This document shows positions 9,512 through 22,035 of a stretch of 62,340 nucleotides of DNA, one piece after another. The notes below the pieces were generated by a model, which was not told the DNA's origin, did no database searches, and worked only from the letters and a program-made list of their open reading frames with translations. Source of the DNA: Nitratireductor sp. (GTDB taxonomy: Bacteria; Pseudomonadota; Alphaproteobacteria; Rhizobiales; Rhizobiaceae); NCBI GenBank assembly GCA_017854535.1, contig JAFMHL010000023.1, forward strand, positions 1 to 62,340. Reading direction: 5' to 3'. Position 1 is the first letter of the stretch, and every line of letters begins with the position of its first letter. The position numbers were made by a program, and so were the translations under genes.

Positions 9512-10834
9512 ATGGCAACCGGCTTTTTCGGAGATTTGACCCGCATTCCACATGAGGGAAACACCAGCACCAATCCGCTTGCTTTCAAACATTACCATCC
9601 CGACGAAGTAGTTCTTGGAAAGCGGATGGAAGACCATTTGCGGTTTGCAGTGTGCTATTGGCACAATTTTTGTTGGCCAGGTAGCGATCCATTTGGTGGT
9701 CAGACATTTGACAGGCCTTGGTTTCCAGATCGAATGGATGATCATATGGGCGCAGCAAAACTAAAGGCCGATGTGGCATTTGAAATGTTTACCGCTCTGG
9801 GAGTTCCTTATTATTGCTTCCATGATGCTGATGTGCGGCCTGAGGGTGAAAGTTTTGCGGAAAATACGCGGAACCTTAATGAGATTGTGGATTACTTTGA
9901 AGCCAAGCAGGCAGATAGCGGTATGAAACTGCTCTGGGGAACAGCAAATCTGTTTTCCCATAAACGTTATATGTCTGGGGGAGCAACCAATCCCGATGCG
10001 AATGTATTTGCTTTTGCTGCAGCAACTGTGAAGACCTGCATAGATGCGACGCATCGGTTGGGTGGAGAAAACTATGTCCTGTGGGGTGGCCGCGAGGGCT
10101 ATGAAACACTTCTAAACACAGATTTGAAAAGGGAAGATCAGCAGCTTGGCCGATTTATGAATCTTGTTGTCGAATACAAGCATAAAATTGGTTTCAAAGG
10201 CGCGATTTTAATTGAACCAAAGCCACAAGAGCCGACAAAGCATCAGTATGATTATGATGTCGCGACCGTTTACGGATTCTTGAAACGGCACGGTTTGGAA
10301 AACGAGATCAAGGTCAATATAGAACAAGGCCATGCGATTTTGGCCGGACATTCTTTTGAGCATGAACTGGCCCTAGCCAATGCACTCGGCATTTTTGGGT
10401 CTATTGATATGAACCGGAATGACTACCAATCAGGATGGGATACGGATCAGTTTCCCAACAATGTGCCTGAAATGGCACTGGCTTACTATGAAGTTTTAAA
10501 GGGCGGCGGGTTTACTACCGGGGGCACAAATTTCGACGCGAAATTACGTCGTCAATCCATTGATCCGCAGGACCTTTTGATGGCTCATATCGGCGGAATG
10601 GATTGCTGTGCGCGAGGCCTTAAAGCAGCAGCTGCGATGTTGGAGGACGGTGTGCTGACTGACTTCGTTGAAGAGCGATATTCAAGCTGGAAGCAAAAGG
10701 GTGCAGACAATATGCTTGCGGGCAAGGCTTCGCTTTCGGACATTGCAAACTGGGTTGAAAAGGATGATATCCGCCCTGAGCCTATCTCTGGTCGTCAGGA
10801 AATGCTTGAAAACATCGTGAACCGATATTGCTGA
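9512..10834 (+). CDS. xylA: D-xylose isomerase
   Basis: 440 residues, TIM-barrel xylose isomerase. Visible signatures are the catalytic-His region [11 protein letters not shown], the substrate segment [12 protein letters not shown], and the metal ligands around [17 protein letters not shown]. It interconverts D-xylose and D-xylulose using divalent metal. The ATG at 9512 is preferred to the in-frame ATG at 9506 because AAAGGGA ends at 9504, which gives a 7-nt gap. It is the last gene of the xylose operon; a convergent SDR gene begins 16 bp after its stop. Confidence 0.96.
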   Translation: MATGFFGDLTRIPHEGNTSTNPLAFKHYHPDEVVLGKRMEDHLRFAVCYWHNFCWPGSDPFGGQTFDRPWFPDRMDDHMGAAKLKADVAFEMFTALGVPYYCFHDADVRPEGESFAENTRNLNEIVDYFEAKQADSGMKLLWGTANLFSHKRYMSGGATNPDANVFAFAAATVKTCIDATHRLGGENYVLWGGREGYETLLNTDLKREDQQLGRFMNLVVEYKHKIGFKGAILIEPKPQEPTKHQYDYDVATVYGFLKRHGLENEIKVNIEQGHAILAGHSFEHELALANALGIFGSIDMNRNDYQSGWDTDQFPNNVPEMALAYYEVLKGGGFTTGGTNFDAKLRRQSIDPQDLLMAHIGGMDCCARGLKAAAAMLEDGVLTDFVEERYSSWKQKGADNMLAGKASLSDIANWVEKDDIRPEPISGRQEMLENIVNRYC

Positions 10835-10850
10835 TTGGCAAGTCCTCTGA

Positions 10851-11603
10851 CTATTCAGGAATGATGTCGCCTTTCCAGTCATAGACTTTGCCCGTCATTG
10901 AAGGATCAGCTTGATCGATGACTGATAATAGATATTCAGCCGATTGTTGTGGCGTGAACCGTTCATAATTGTTCGCTTGGTAAGGCTCCGACAGATTGGT
11001 CGATACAGTCCCAGGGTGTAAGCCAAGCAGAACTGCGTCCTTGTTCTTTCGAGAAAGTTCAACCGAAAAGGTTCGAATAATCTGATTTAGTGCAGCTTTT
11101 GAAGCTCTATAACTATACCAGCCGCCAAGTCTATTGTCAGAAATGCTACCAACACGCGCGGACAATGCAGCGATGATCGAGCGTCCGCCTTTGGGCAAAA
11201 CAGGCGCGAAGTGTTTCATCACCAGAGCTGGCCCTATGGTGTTAATTGCAAACAAGGCTGACATGGATTGGCTCTCGAGCATTCGCCAATCTTTTTCCGG
11301 TTTGATGTTTTCTGTGTGCAATAATCCGCTTGCAATAATGACCACATCAACAGTGCCGTTTTTTTCAATTTCATTTGCTGCTTTTTCAATGGTCTCTTCA
11401 TCCAGCAAATCAATGGGTAGCCATTGGGCCTTTTTGTCTACTTGCAGGGTTTGGAGCCTGGTGCGTGACAGCGCGTAAATGGTTTCAACGTGGTTGCTGT
11501 TGGAAAGTTGCCCAACCAAGGCAGAGCCAATTCCGCCAGAAGCACCAATAATGGCAACCCGCAAAGGTTTCTTTTTTTGGTTAGCCAATCTTTTTAAAAA
11601 CAC
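10851..11603 (-). CDS. Short-chain dehydrogenase (C-factor-like SDR)
   Basis: 250 residues, Rossmann fold. The nucleotide motif GASGGIG lies near residue 20, the NAG-like position is IIASGLL, and the catalytic YxxxK is in WYSYRASKAALNQ. It belongs to the classical SDRs resembling CsgA/C-factor-like oxidoreductases, and the substrate cannot be deduced. The start is a GTG at 11603 preceded by AAAGGA at 8-nt spacing; a nearby ATG at 11607 is out of frame. It is transcribed against the xylose operon and is probably monocistronic. Confidence 0.8.
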   Translation of the reverse strand: MFLKRLANQKKKPLRVAIIGASGGIGSALVGQLSNSNHVETIYALSRTRLQTLQVDKKAQWLPIDLLDEETIEKAANEIEKNGTVDVVIIASGLLHTENIKPEKDWRMLESQSMSALFAINTIGPALVMKHFAPVLPKGGRSIIAALSARVGSISDNRLGGWYSYRASKAALNQIIRTFSVELSRKNKDAVLLGLHPGTVSTNLSEPYQANNYERFTPQQSAEYLLSVIDQADPSMTGKVYDWKGDIIPE

Positions 11604-11900
11604 TCATAACATCCTTTGGTCAAACAGAAGTAATTGATAGGAAAATGTTGTTATTCACAGATAGGGCTATTTTGCGAGTTTAACAGCAGCTTCCCCCAAT
11701 ACGTGATCCCAAAGTGCATCGAGGAAGTTGCATCAACTGCAAGATAGGTTGTTACTTGGGCATGTTTGCAAATTTAATTTTGCGGAAGAGCACATTTTTG
11801 AAAACTTGTTCTAATCTTTTGATCGCTTGGATTGTGTGGCTGTCTGGCAAAAAAATCTAATAACTGATTTAGTTTCCTTCTTTGAAGTGGAGACTTTTCA
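11604..11900. other. Intergenic region upstream of cysK
   Basis: About 300 bp between the divergent SDR and cysK. I see no coding frame with family resemblance, no tRNA and no obvious riboswitch. It should hold both promoters, but no hexamer pair is convincing enough to place. Confidence 0.5.
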
Positions 11901-12863
11901 ATGGCCAAAACATCTGGACGCGGACGCATCTATAACAACATCGTGGAAACCATTGGAGATACGCCCATTGTGCGCCTCGATAAATTGGCGAAAAAGCATG
12001 GGGTAAAAGCCAATATTTTGGCAAAGCTTGAATTTTTTAATCCAATCGCCTCGGTGAAGGATCGTATTGGTGTCAACATGATTGAGACCTTGGAAAAAAA
12101 GGGTCTCATAAAACCGGGTAAATCAGTTCTGATCGAACCTACATCAGGAAACACTGGTATTGCTCTTGCTTTTGCTGCTGCGCAAAAGGGTTATCGGTTA
12201 ATCCTGACAATGCCTGAAACCATGTCGATAGAGCGTCGCAAAATGTTTGCCCTCTTGGGTGCAGAACTTGTTTTGACCGAGGGGCCAAAAGGCATGAAAG
12301 GCGCAATTTCCAAAGCTGAGGAATTGGCTGCTGAAACCAAGAACGGGATCATTCCCCAACAGTTTGAAAATCCGGCTAATCCAGCCATTCACGTAAAGAC
12401 CACTGGTCCTGAGATTTGGAATGATACCAAAGGCAAGGTTGCAGCGTTTGTTTCTGGCATAGGCACGGGCGGCACCATTACCGGTGCTGGTAAATACTTA
12501 AAAAAGCAGAATCCCAAAATTCATATCGTTGCAGTTGAGCCAAAAGAGTCGCCGGTTCTTTCTGGGGGTAATCCTGGCCCGCACAAAATCCAGGGCATTG
12601 GCGCAGGCTTTGCTCCTGGTGTTCTAAACACAAAGATTTATGATGAGATTGTTCAGGTTGCCAGTGATGATGCTTTCGCCATGGCGCGGGAAGTCGCAAA
12701 ACTCGAAGGCGTTCCTGTGGGGATATCTTCTGGGGCAGCGCTAAAGGCGGCGATTAAGATCGGCAAACGTAAAGAGTTTGCAGGAAAAAACATTGTGGTC
12801 ATTATTCCAAGTTTTGCCGAACGTTATTTGTCCACCGCGCTCTTCGATGGATTGGGTGAATAA
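11901..12863 (+). CDS. cysK: Cysteine synthase A
   Basis: 320 residues, PLP-dependent beta-substitution family. The PLP lysine sits in [10 protein letters not shown] (about residue 51), the substrate loop is [10 protein letters not shown], and the phosphate-binding loop is [13 protein letters not shown]. It makes L-cysteine from O-acetylserine and sulfide. GTGGAG sits 8 nt upstream of the ATG. It stands alone, convergent with the broken P450 gene. Length and motifs fit CysK rather than cystathionine beta-synthase (no CBS domains). Confidence 0.94.
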   Translation: MAKTSGRGRIYNNIVETIGDTPIVRLDKLAKKHGVKANILAKLEFFNPIASVKDRIGVNMIETLEKKGLIKPGKSVLIEPTSGNTGIALAFAAAQKGYRLILTMPETMSIERRKMFALLGAELVLTEGPKGMKGAISKAEELAAETKNGIIPQQFENPANPAIHVKTTGPEIWNDTKGKVAAFVSGIGTGGTITGAGKYLKKQNPKIHIVAVEPKESPVLSGGNPGPHKIQGIGAGFAPGVLNTKIYDEIVQVASDDAFAMAREVAKLEGVPVGISSGAALKAAIKIGKRKEFAGKNIVVIIPSFAERYLSTALFDGLGE

Positions 12864-12885
12864 ACCCACGTAAACTGTCGAAACA

Positions 12886-14276
12886 TCAGCGTTTTGTAAT
12901 TAACATATCCAGCCCGCCATCGGGCTGGGTTGTGAGTTTTTGGACAGGCCAGGGATGTTTAGCTTGGGGGGCCATATCAAAACGATAGCGCCGCAACAAA
13001 ACACCCAAGGCTATTACCGCTTCTTGCAACGCAAAAGTTGCTCCAATGCAGATGCGAGGACCCGCACCGAATGGTAAATATTGATATTTGTGCATGGCAC
13101 TACGATTTTCTGGCCAGAATCTTGAAGGGATGAAGGCTGCCGGCTCATCCCACAAAGTTTCATGGCGATGCACGGTCCAAGGCATGATCAATACCGTAAT
13201 ATCTTTCTCGATTTTGATATCACCCCATTGATCGTCTTGGACTGCAGCACGGTTAATTGAAGGCGCAGGAGGATAAAGCCGCATAGCCTCTTCAAATACA
13301 GCGCGGGTTCGTGGCAACAGATCGAGCCATTCAACCGGAGGCGGTTGGGTTTCACCGCCCAAAACGCTTTCCAGCTCTTCCTCAACCAGAGCACGTTCAT
13401 GTGGTGCGTTTGCTAGGCAATACAGCGTCCAACCCAAGGATCGAGCGGTCGTCTCATGGCCAGCACCAATAAATGTGATGATATTATCTTCGATCTCTTC
13501 AGCCGTTAGACCGTCTGGCCCCTCAGCTTGTAGAAGCAATGTCAGGAAATCTCTTGGAGCATTTTCAGGATCACGCTCAATAAGTCTGCGTCGTTCTTCG
13601 GCCGTATCTCCGACCAATTTGCGAAACTTCTTCATGACCTTTGCACCGCGTAATCGAAAGATACGAGGTATCCAGTTTGGAGCTTTGAGAAGATCCATCG
13701 GATCTACGCGGCCCATCGTGTTCAGTAATTTTTCCACATCTTCAGCAAAATCAGCCTGCTCCCCCACAATCTGGTTGGAAAACAACGTCGTCGCCAATAT
13801 CTCATAGGTCAGCTCGGTCATATCATGGCTAACATCGCGCCTAACACTTGCTGTGCCGTCAGACGCCTCATAACGAGCATAGAAGGCTTCACACTGGGAA
13901 AGCATCATATTGGCAAAGCCAGTGATGTGGCGCGGGGTAAAACGGGTGCCATGGCTTTGCGTGATCGCTTCCAGACTTCGCCTTCCGCTGTTAATAAGCC
14001 ATCTCGCAAAATCGGTCGTAAAATTAGCTGGCGAATGGTTGCCATACGGTAGTTCTTCGCATTGTCGACCAACACATATTTGATAAGGTCGGGATCATTG
14101 ACGATCAGAGTTCGTTCATTGAGGAATTTCGCTTTGAGTGTTTTTTCACGATAGGCAGGTACACCCCACAATTCGAGGGGATTGCGCAACACCGTTCGAA
14201 TAACTTCAAAGGTAGAAGGCGGCACATTTCTCGGATCCGGGTGAGGCGGAATGAAAGGTGTAATTCTGCTGTCCAT
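12886..14276 (-). pseudogene. Cytochrome P450, broken by a -1 frameshift
   Basis: Two overlapping frames together make one bacterial P450 of about 460 residues. The upstream frame (start ATG 14276, GAGGA 9 nt before it) carries the N-terminus up to KAMAPVLP, then shifts. The downstream frame, readable from about 13940 to 12886, continues PRHITGFANMM and carries the I-helix motif GAGHETTA, the ExxR motif EAMR and the haem-ligand loop FGAGPRICIGA. The break lies in the run GTTTTACCCC on the coding strand (13934-13942 on +), where one missing base would restore the usual MAPVFTPRHI. It is either a real inactivating deletion or a homopolymer sequencing error. All catalytic motifs are otherwise intact, which favours a recent event or an error. 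Confidence 0.85.
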
Positions 14277-14485
14277 CGGACATTTCCTCAAAAACTGAAT
14301 TCTATATTTCCAATATTATGATCTGGGGCACTATCGCAAAAAAGCCAGCTTAAAGACAGCAAATTGGCATTTCAAATATTCACATGAAACATGCTCGCAA
14401 ATTTGGATATTCGGGCCAAAAAGCCTATATCTAGAGGAAGTTTTCCAACCGATTCGTTTGTTGAAACGCTCTGAATGAAAATTAG

Positions 14486-16966
<2,481 letters not shown>

Positions 16967-17200
16967 AACGCTGCATGTTTTTGCGTTGAAAGGTGACTTC
17001 TTGACTCTGGACCTTTGTGTGCCTATCTAGCAGCCAAGGTTAAAGACACCTGCCGTCCGCTTGGCGAAAGCCATTGGTGAAGTCTTTTTAAAAATATTCA
17101 GCAACTGCATTTTTCATGTGGCCAGCTGTAATGCGGACATCAGCCTTGCATTTTTTACATGAATTGCGCCGTCAATCAGGCGGTTACAACAGGTGTTGAT

Positions 17201-17632
17201 ATGACAAATTCTATTAAAGAACTAAAAGAGGAAGCGCGTCGGCTGCGTCAAAATTTGACAATGGCAGGCACATCCCTATCCCACTCTCAGTCTCTGGAAT
17301 TGGTGGCAAAACAAAAGGGCCATAAGGACTGGAACACGCTTTTCGCCAGCATTGGTAACAAGCCCGAAGGTCCTCCTGTGTGGATTGGCCAACTGGTCAA
17401 AGGTACCTATCTCGGTCAACGCTTTACTGCAGAAGTACTGGGTGTTCAGAGTCAGTTAAGTCATGGACGCTGGCGGATTACCCTCGATCTTGCAGAGCCT
17501 GTAGATGTTGTGAAATTCGAAAGTTTTTCTTCTATGCGAAGGCGCATCAGTGCGACCATAAACTCAGATGGGAGCACTAGCGAGAAGACATCGGATGGTA
17601 TTCCTCAAATAGTTTTAGACCTGTCCGCATAA
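17201..17632 (+). CDS. Small protein with glyoxalase-related N-terminal domain
   Basis: 143 residues. The N-terminal 55 residues (LKEEARRLRQNL, LSHSQSLELVAKQKGHKDWNTL) match the conserved module annotated in databases as a glyoxalase superfamily protein domain, often found alone or fused to other domains. The rest (about 60-143) is a beta-rich domain I do not recognise. The ATG at 17201 is preferred over 17159 because AGGTG is 6 nt upstream and the conserved domain starts just after it. No function can be given. It converges with the PanE-like gene (12 bp gap). Confidence 0.7.
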   Translation: MTNSIKELKEEARRLRQNLTMAGTSLSHSQSLELVAKQKGHKDWNTLFASIGNKPEGPPVWIGQLVKGTYLGQRFTAEVLGVQSQLSHGRWRITLDLAEPVDVVKFESFSSMRRRISATINSDGSTSEKTSDGIPQIVLDLSA

Positions 17633-17644
17633 ACTGATCAGAGC

Positions 17645-18649
17645 CTATTCACCGATCAGCTCAAGCAATTGCTCGCCGCTTAATTGTGGCGAGCGACCTT
17701 CTTTGAAGGCTGCCTTAACCAAATCACAAATAGCCGCATTGGCAGGCGTTGGAACATGAAGCTTCGCACCTTCTTTCACGATTGCACCATTAAGGTAATC
17801 AATCTCTGGTTCACGGCCTTTTTGCAAATCCTCCCACATTGAGGACCGCGCATGATCGTCCATCTTCATCATGCTCCGTGCGACAATCTTAAAAACCGGG
17901 TCTGGCAGGTTCAAGATTGTAGGAATGTAATTCGGGCTTACCTTGCCAATCTTCTCAGGTTTAATTTTCTTGGCACCCATCACTGCTAGCGCTTCATCAA
18001 TGCAGATCGCCAATACTTTACGATAAGAGCGATCGCCCAATTGAGCCTTCAATGGCATATCCGACAAAACATTCAGTGCGTTATTTAGATTGAGGCATAA
18101 TTTCCCCCACAGGACTTCTGTCATATGGGCTGAAATGGTTGTTGGAATATGCGCTTTGCGAAGTAGGCGCGCCAGTTCATGGGAGGCAGTGTTCTTCCCA
18201 AGGATGATCCCTGCATCTGTAGCTCGATGAAATTGGGCATTTTCCAGCCAAAGCGCATTGAAGCCAACCACGGTTGGAACCACTTCTTGGTTTTCCAAAA
18301 TCTTTGATAGAATTGCGATATTACCGATACCATTCTGCATGCTGTAAACAATCGCATCCTTGTCGGCATGTTTCGCAATTTCATGGGCCGCAGATTCCGT
18401 ATCAGTACATTTCACGCAGAGCAAAATCACATCGTGCCCCGCTAGCGCTTTTGCACTTTCGGAAAATTGAATCTTATCTGCTGTTAGTTTGGTGCTTCGA
18501 CCTTCCAAATCTGAGATCGTAAGTCCGTTGGCAGCAATCTCTTTTCCAAGATTTTTGCGCCCAATCAAAACCACATGATTTCCTTGAGCAATGAGCGAGC
18601 CGCCCACAAGCGTTCCAATGGACCCGGCGCCAAAGATTGCTATTTTCAT
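17645..18649 (-). CDS. 2-dehydropantoate 2-reductase family protein
   Basis: 334 residues. The N-terminal Rossmann motif GAGSIGTLVGG (about 7-17), the segment CVKCTDTESAAHEI, MQNGIGN and the C-terminal ApbA/PanE domain with KLCLNLNNALNVLSDMPL are all typical. Members reduce ketopantoate to pantoate with NADPH (pantothenate synthesis), but many paralogues act on other 2-oxo acids, so panE is not assigned. It is transcribed alone, divergent from a small secreted protein. Confidence 0.82.
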   Translation of the reverse strand: MKIAIFGAGSIGTLVGGSLIAQGNHVVLIGRKNLGKEIAANGLTISDLEGRSTKLTADKIQFSESAKALAGHDVILLCVKCTDTESAAHEIAKHADKDAIVYSMQNGIGNIAILSKILENQEVVPTVVGFNALWLENAQFHRATDAGIILGKNTASHELARLLRKAHIPTTISAHMTEVLWGKLCLNLNNALNVLSDMPLKAQLGDRSYRKVLAICIDEALAVMGAKKIKPEKIGKVSPNYIPTILNLPDPVFKIVARSMMKMDDHARSSMWEDLQKGREPEIDYLNGAIVKEGAKLHVPTPANAAICDLVKAAFKEGRSPQLSGEQLLELIGE

Positions 18650-18765
18650 TTTCAGCCTCTCAATTCTGCGATCCGCCTCGCAGGAATGTTATTGGATTCG
18701 CTAATCCGGCAATTATACAATTGTTGCATGGAACAATATCGCTGCGAAAGGGCAAAGAACAGGAA

Positions 18766-19161
18766 ATGAGTGTAACACCCAAAAGTAAGATCGCAGCCGT
18801 TTCAGGCCTATTGGTATTTTCAGTGCTCTCATCCTCTTATGCATATGGCCAGTCCGGTAAGTCACTTTCTGGTTCACAGATTCATGCACTCTTGTCTGAT
18901 GCTAGGGTAAAAGGGACAGATTTCGAGCAAAGTTTTGGAACACCGAAGGACGAAATCCCCGCTTCTACGACATATTGGCAGGGCAAGAATGCAAGTTATG
19001 GATGGTGGCGGGTGACGGGCGATACATATTGCTCTCAGTGGCAACAAAGTGGTCCATGGTCTTGCTATGATGTATTTAGTCACGAGCAGGAAGATGAGGT
19101 TCATATAATATGGGTTGATAGGACTGGCAGACGCTATGAAAGTGTCTTTGTGCCGCGTTAA
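18766..19161 (+). CDS. Small secreted protein, DUF995-like
   Basis: 131 residues with a signal peptide (about residues 1-29, ending SYAYGQ). The mature part has a pattern of Trp and Cys (YGWWRVTGDTYCSQW, then WSCYDVF) resembling the DUF995-type periplasmic proteins of Rhizobiales, with two cysteines probably disulfide-bonded. The ATG at 18766 follows AGGA very closely; AAAGGG a little further upstream may also help. Function unknown. The following 120 bp hold no gene. Confidence 0.6.
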   Translation: MSVTPKSKIAAVSGLLVFSVLSSSYAYGQSGKSLSGSQIHALLSDARVKGTDFEQSFGTPKDEIPASTTYWQGKNASYGWWRVTGDTYCSQWQQSGPWSCYDVFSHEQEDEVHIIWVDRTGRRYESVFVPR

Positions 19162-19288
19162 GGCGACCTATATTCAGACTCTATTTACCATCTGGAGGTT
19201 ATCTTGAGAACCAAGCAAAGACTTCCGCTATGGTTTGCTAGATCACCTAATGGGTGATTCCAAATCAAAGGGCGGTTTGGAGTTATAA

Positions 19289-19607
19289 GTGCAAGCAATA
19301 ACCACGACGACACAAGAATCACATGCGACTGCAGCTGAATCCAACGCAGACCAACGGCATGCAATGCGCAGCCAGGCCCATGATTTAAGTACTAGATGGT
19401 CGAACCCATTGCGCGGCCTGTATGATCCATAATATATCACAGAGCGGTGCTTTATTGGAAGTTTCTTGCGGTGAATTGCCGAAGCGATTTGTGTTGGCGA
19501 ATTACACCAAGAAAACCAAGACACTTTGTCGGCAGGTTTGGCGAGACAATCGCATGATGGGTGTCAACTTCTTGACCAGCCCTAGGCCCTTTGAGATTTC
19601 CAAATAA
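19289..19607 (+). pseudogene. PilZ-domain protein, apparently frameshifted
   Basis: A GTG at 19289 is preceded at ideal distance by GGAG (19279-19282) and opens a frame giving an N-terminus with DQRHAMRSQAH, which ends at 19432. The adjacent frame, continuous from about 19389 to 19607, reads LDGRTHCAACMIHNISQSGA, then LCRQVWRDNRMMGVNFL: the second half of a PilZ domain (N-x-S-x-x-G-A and R-x-V-W-R...G-V-x-F). Joining them needs one frame change near 19386-19395. PilZ proteins bind cyclic-di-GMP. This is either a decayed gene or a sequencing error; the RxxxR half of the ligand motif is not clearly recognisable. Confidence 0.55.
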
Positions 19608-19734
19608 TTCTTGCGTTTTTTCCAAGTGTGGGAGTGGCGCAAAAAACCAAGCAATGACGTTATCGGCGCTTTGCACGGGTCTGATCCACGGATAGCTTAT
19701 CTCAATTGAGCGATTGGCTTCATGGGATAATGCA

Positions 19735-21081
19735 ATGGCAATCATAGAACCAGCAGCAGGCTACACAACATCAAATCAAAAAATCGACCCAGCACGGCGC
19801 CGTCCTACAAAGCCGGACGGTTCACTCGATGACAATGATCGTGTCGAGATTGGACCGACTGGTTTAGCCTTTGCTGCTTGGGCAAAAGCTGGTCTTGAAC
19901 CGCCAAACTTGAAAGCAATGCGAGAATATAGGCTTGCTCGGTTGGTTCAGGAAATTCGCAAACGGAACTATGCGGGTCTATTATGTTTCGATCCCTTAAA
20001 TATCCGATATGCAACTGACGCAACCAATATGCAGCTCTGGACGACCCACAATCCGGCACGTTCTTGTTTCGTTTCTGCCGATGGCCATGTGATTTTGTGG
20101 GACTATAGCAACTGCCAACATCTATCAGCCCATCTGCCCCTTGTTAAAGAGTATCGCACTGGAGCCAGCTTCTTTTATTTTACTGCAGGCGACCGCGTGC
20201 CCGAACTTGCAGCGCGCTTCGCAGACGAAGTTGATGAAATCATGCGTGAACATGGCGGCGATAATCGACGCATCGCTATAGACCGCATCGAGCCAGAAGG
20301 CATGATGGCCATGCAAAAGTTGGGTTTGGAAACGTTTCAGGGGCAACAAGTTACCGAACTTGCCCGCGCGATTAAAGGCCCTGATGATATCAAGGCGATG
20401 AAGTGCGCTGTTTATTCGTGCGAAATGGCAATGCATCAAATGCAGCGCGAATTGCGCCCGGGAATGACTGAAAACGATCTTTGGTCGATATTGCATGCTG
20501 AAAATATTAAGCATGGGGGCGAATGGATCGAGACACGCATTCTCTCTTCCGGTCCAAGAACTAATCCATGGTTTCAGGAGTGTGGCCCAAGGGTAATTCA
20601 AGAGGGGGATATTGTTGCTTTCGACACGGATCTTATCGGTGTTTATGGCATGTGCTGTGACATTTCCCGGACTTGGGTGTGCGGTGATGTTGAGCCAACG
20701 CATGAGCAAAAAAGGATTTATACTGCTGCGTATAATCAGGTGATGAACAATATCGACATCATTAAACCTGGTATGGGTTTCAAAGAGTTTTCAGACAAAG
20801 CAGACCTTGCACCGTTAGAGTTTCGGCATAATCGCTATGGTGTTTTGGCTCATGGTGTGGGCCTTTGCGATGAATATCCAAGTCTGTATTTTCCGGAAGA
20901 TTATCCTACAACAGGGTATGATGACACATTCAAACCCGGAATGTTTGTCTGTGTTGAGAGCTATTGCGGATCTTTAGGCGGCAAAGAAGGTGTTAAGCTT
21001 GAAGAGCAGCTTTTGGTTACAGAAACCGGGTTAGAAAACATAACACGTTACCCCTATGAAGAGCATATAATCCTTCGATAA
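19735..21081 (+). CDS. dddP: DddP-like DMSP lyase (M24 peptidase fold)
   Basis: 448 residues. The protein has an M24/creatinase fold, but its signature stretches are those of DddP: KIDPAR, DNDRVEIGPTGLAF, FDPLNIRYATDATNMQLW, WIETRILSSGPRTNPWFQECGPR. The metal ligands are retained: two Asp in FDTDLIGVYGMCCDISRTW, His in HGVGLCDEYP, Glu in CVESY and Glu in VKLEEQ. DddP cleaves dimethylsulfoniopropionate to dimethyl sulfide and acrylate in the cytosol. The ATG at 19735 is preferred (GGGATAA upstream); 19714 is the alternative. No DMSP transporter or acrylate genes sit beside it. Lyase activity is inferred from similarity recalled to marine DddP proteins. Confidence 0.8.
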   Translation: MAIIEPAAGYTTSNQKIDPARRRPTKPDGSLDDNDRVEIGPTGLAFAAWAKAGLEPPNLKAMREYRLARLVQEIRKRNYAGLLCFDPLNIRYATDATNMQLWTTHNPARSCFVSADGHVILWDYSNCQHLSAHLPLVKEYRTGASFFYFTAGDRVPELAARFADEVDEIMREHGGDNRRIAIDRIEPEGMMAMQKLGLETFQGQQVTELARAIKGPDDIKAMKCAVYSCEMAMHQMQRELRPGMTENDLWSILHAENIKHGGEWIETRILSSGPRTNPWFQECGPRVIQEGDIVAFDTDLIGVYGMCCDISRTWVCGDVEPTHEQKRIYTAAYNQVMNNIDIIKPGMGFKEFSDKADLAPLEFRHNRYGVLAHGVGLCDEYPSLYFPEDYPTTGYDDTFKPGMFVCVESYCGSLGGKEGVKLEEQLLVTETGLENITRYPYEEHIILR

Positions 21082-21274
21082 GCTGATGAATAATGAGCTG
21101 CTGATGCTATTCATGCTGGGTTCAGACTAAAAGCCCTATTTTCGCCGTGGTTTTACCGCAAGGGATGCGCTGATCTGCAAGTCGTCTAGTGGTTTGCAGG
21201 AATGTAATTGGTTAACGTTTTATTATGTGTGTTGACCGATACTCTTATTGATAAAATTTATACGGGGCTTTGAC

Positions 21275-21940
21275 ATGAAAAAGATTATTCTCCTGACCAG
21301 TATGCTGGCTTTGGCATCGTGCCAGACAGCCACCGATCCGCTAACTGGAAACCCGCAACGCAATAATACTGCTGGCGGCGCTGCATTGGGTGCTGTGGCG
21401 GGTGCCGTAACCGGCCTTTTGATTGCCAAAGATAAAAGCGGCAGCGACCAACGTAAATCTGCGTTGATTGGCGCAGGTGTTGGAGCCTTGGTTGGCGGCG
21501 GCATTGGTAATTATATGGATCGTCAAGAGCAGGAATTGCGCCAGGAATTGCAAAATTCAGGGGTTAGCGTTTCTCGAAGCGGAAACCAGATCATCCTGAA
21601 CATGCCTGGAAACATCACCTTTGCATCTGACAGTTCGGCATTGAACTCCAGTTTCACAAGTGTTTTGAATTCAGTCGCCATCGTTCTGCAGAAATATCAG
21701 CAAACCTTGCTTGATATTGACGGACACACCGACAATACAGGCGGGTTTGATTATAATCAGCGCTTGTCTGAACAACGCGCTGTGTCAGTTGGACAATATC
21801 TAAGTCAACGCGGTATTGATGGACGACGCTTACTGATCGTTGGTTTTGGTGAAACACGCCCGATTGCTGACAACAGCACAGACTTTGGTCGCCAGCAGAA
21901 CCGCCGTGTAGAGGTTCGCATCACGCCTTTAGAACAATAA
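21275..21940 (+). CDS. OmpA-family outer-membrane lipoprotein (YiaD-like)
   Basis: 221 residues. A lipoprotein signal with lipobox LALASC (Cys about residue 17) is followed by a glycine-zipper segment (GGAALGAVAGAVTGLL, GAGVGALVGGGIGNYMDRQ) and a C-terminal OmpA domain (about 110-221). The peptidoglycan-binding residues are in IDGHTDNTGGFDYNQRLSEQRAVSV and RRVEVRI. It should anchor the outer membrane to the cell wall. The ATG at 21275 is chosen because the signal peptide begins there; a longer frame from 21248 would spoil it. Confidence 0.88.
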   Translation: MKKIILLTSMLALASCQTATDPLTGNPQRNNTAGGAALGAVAGAVTGLLIAKDKSGSDQRKSALIGAGVGALVGGGIGNYMDRQEQELRQELQNSGVSVSRSGNQIILNMPGNITFASDSSALNSSFTSVLNSVAIVLQKYQQTLLDIDGHTDNTGGFDYNQRLSEQRAVSVGQYLSQRGIDGRRLLIVGFGETRPIADNSTDFGRQQNRRVEVRITPLEQ

Positions 21941-22035
21941 TCGATTGTGGCATTGTTAAACTTGTAACAACGTCATTAGGTTCAAAAAAATCTATTTTTG
22001 ATAGCCTTCGCTGTGAAATCATGGCGGAGGCTATT

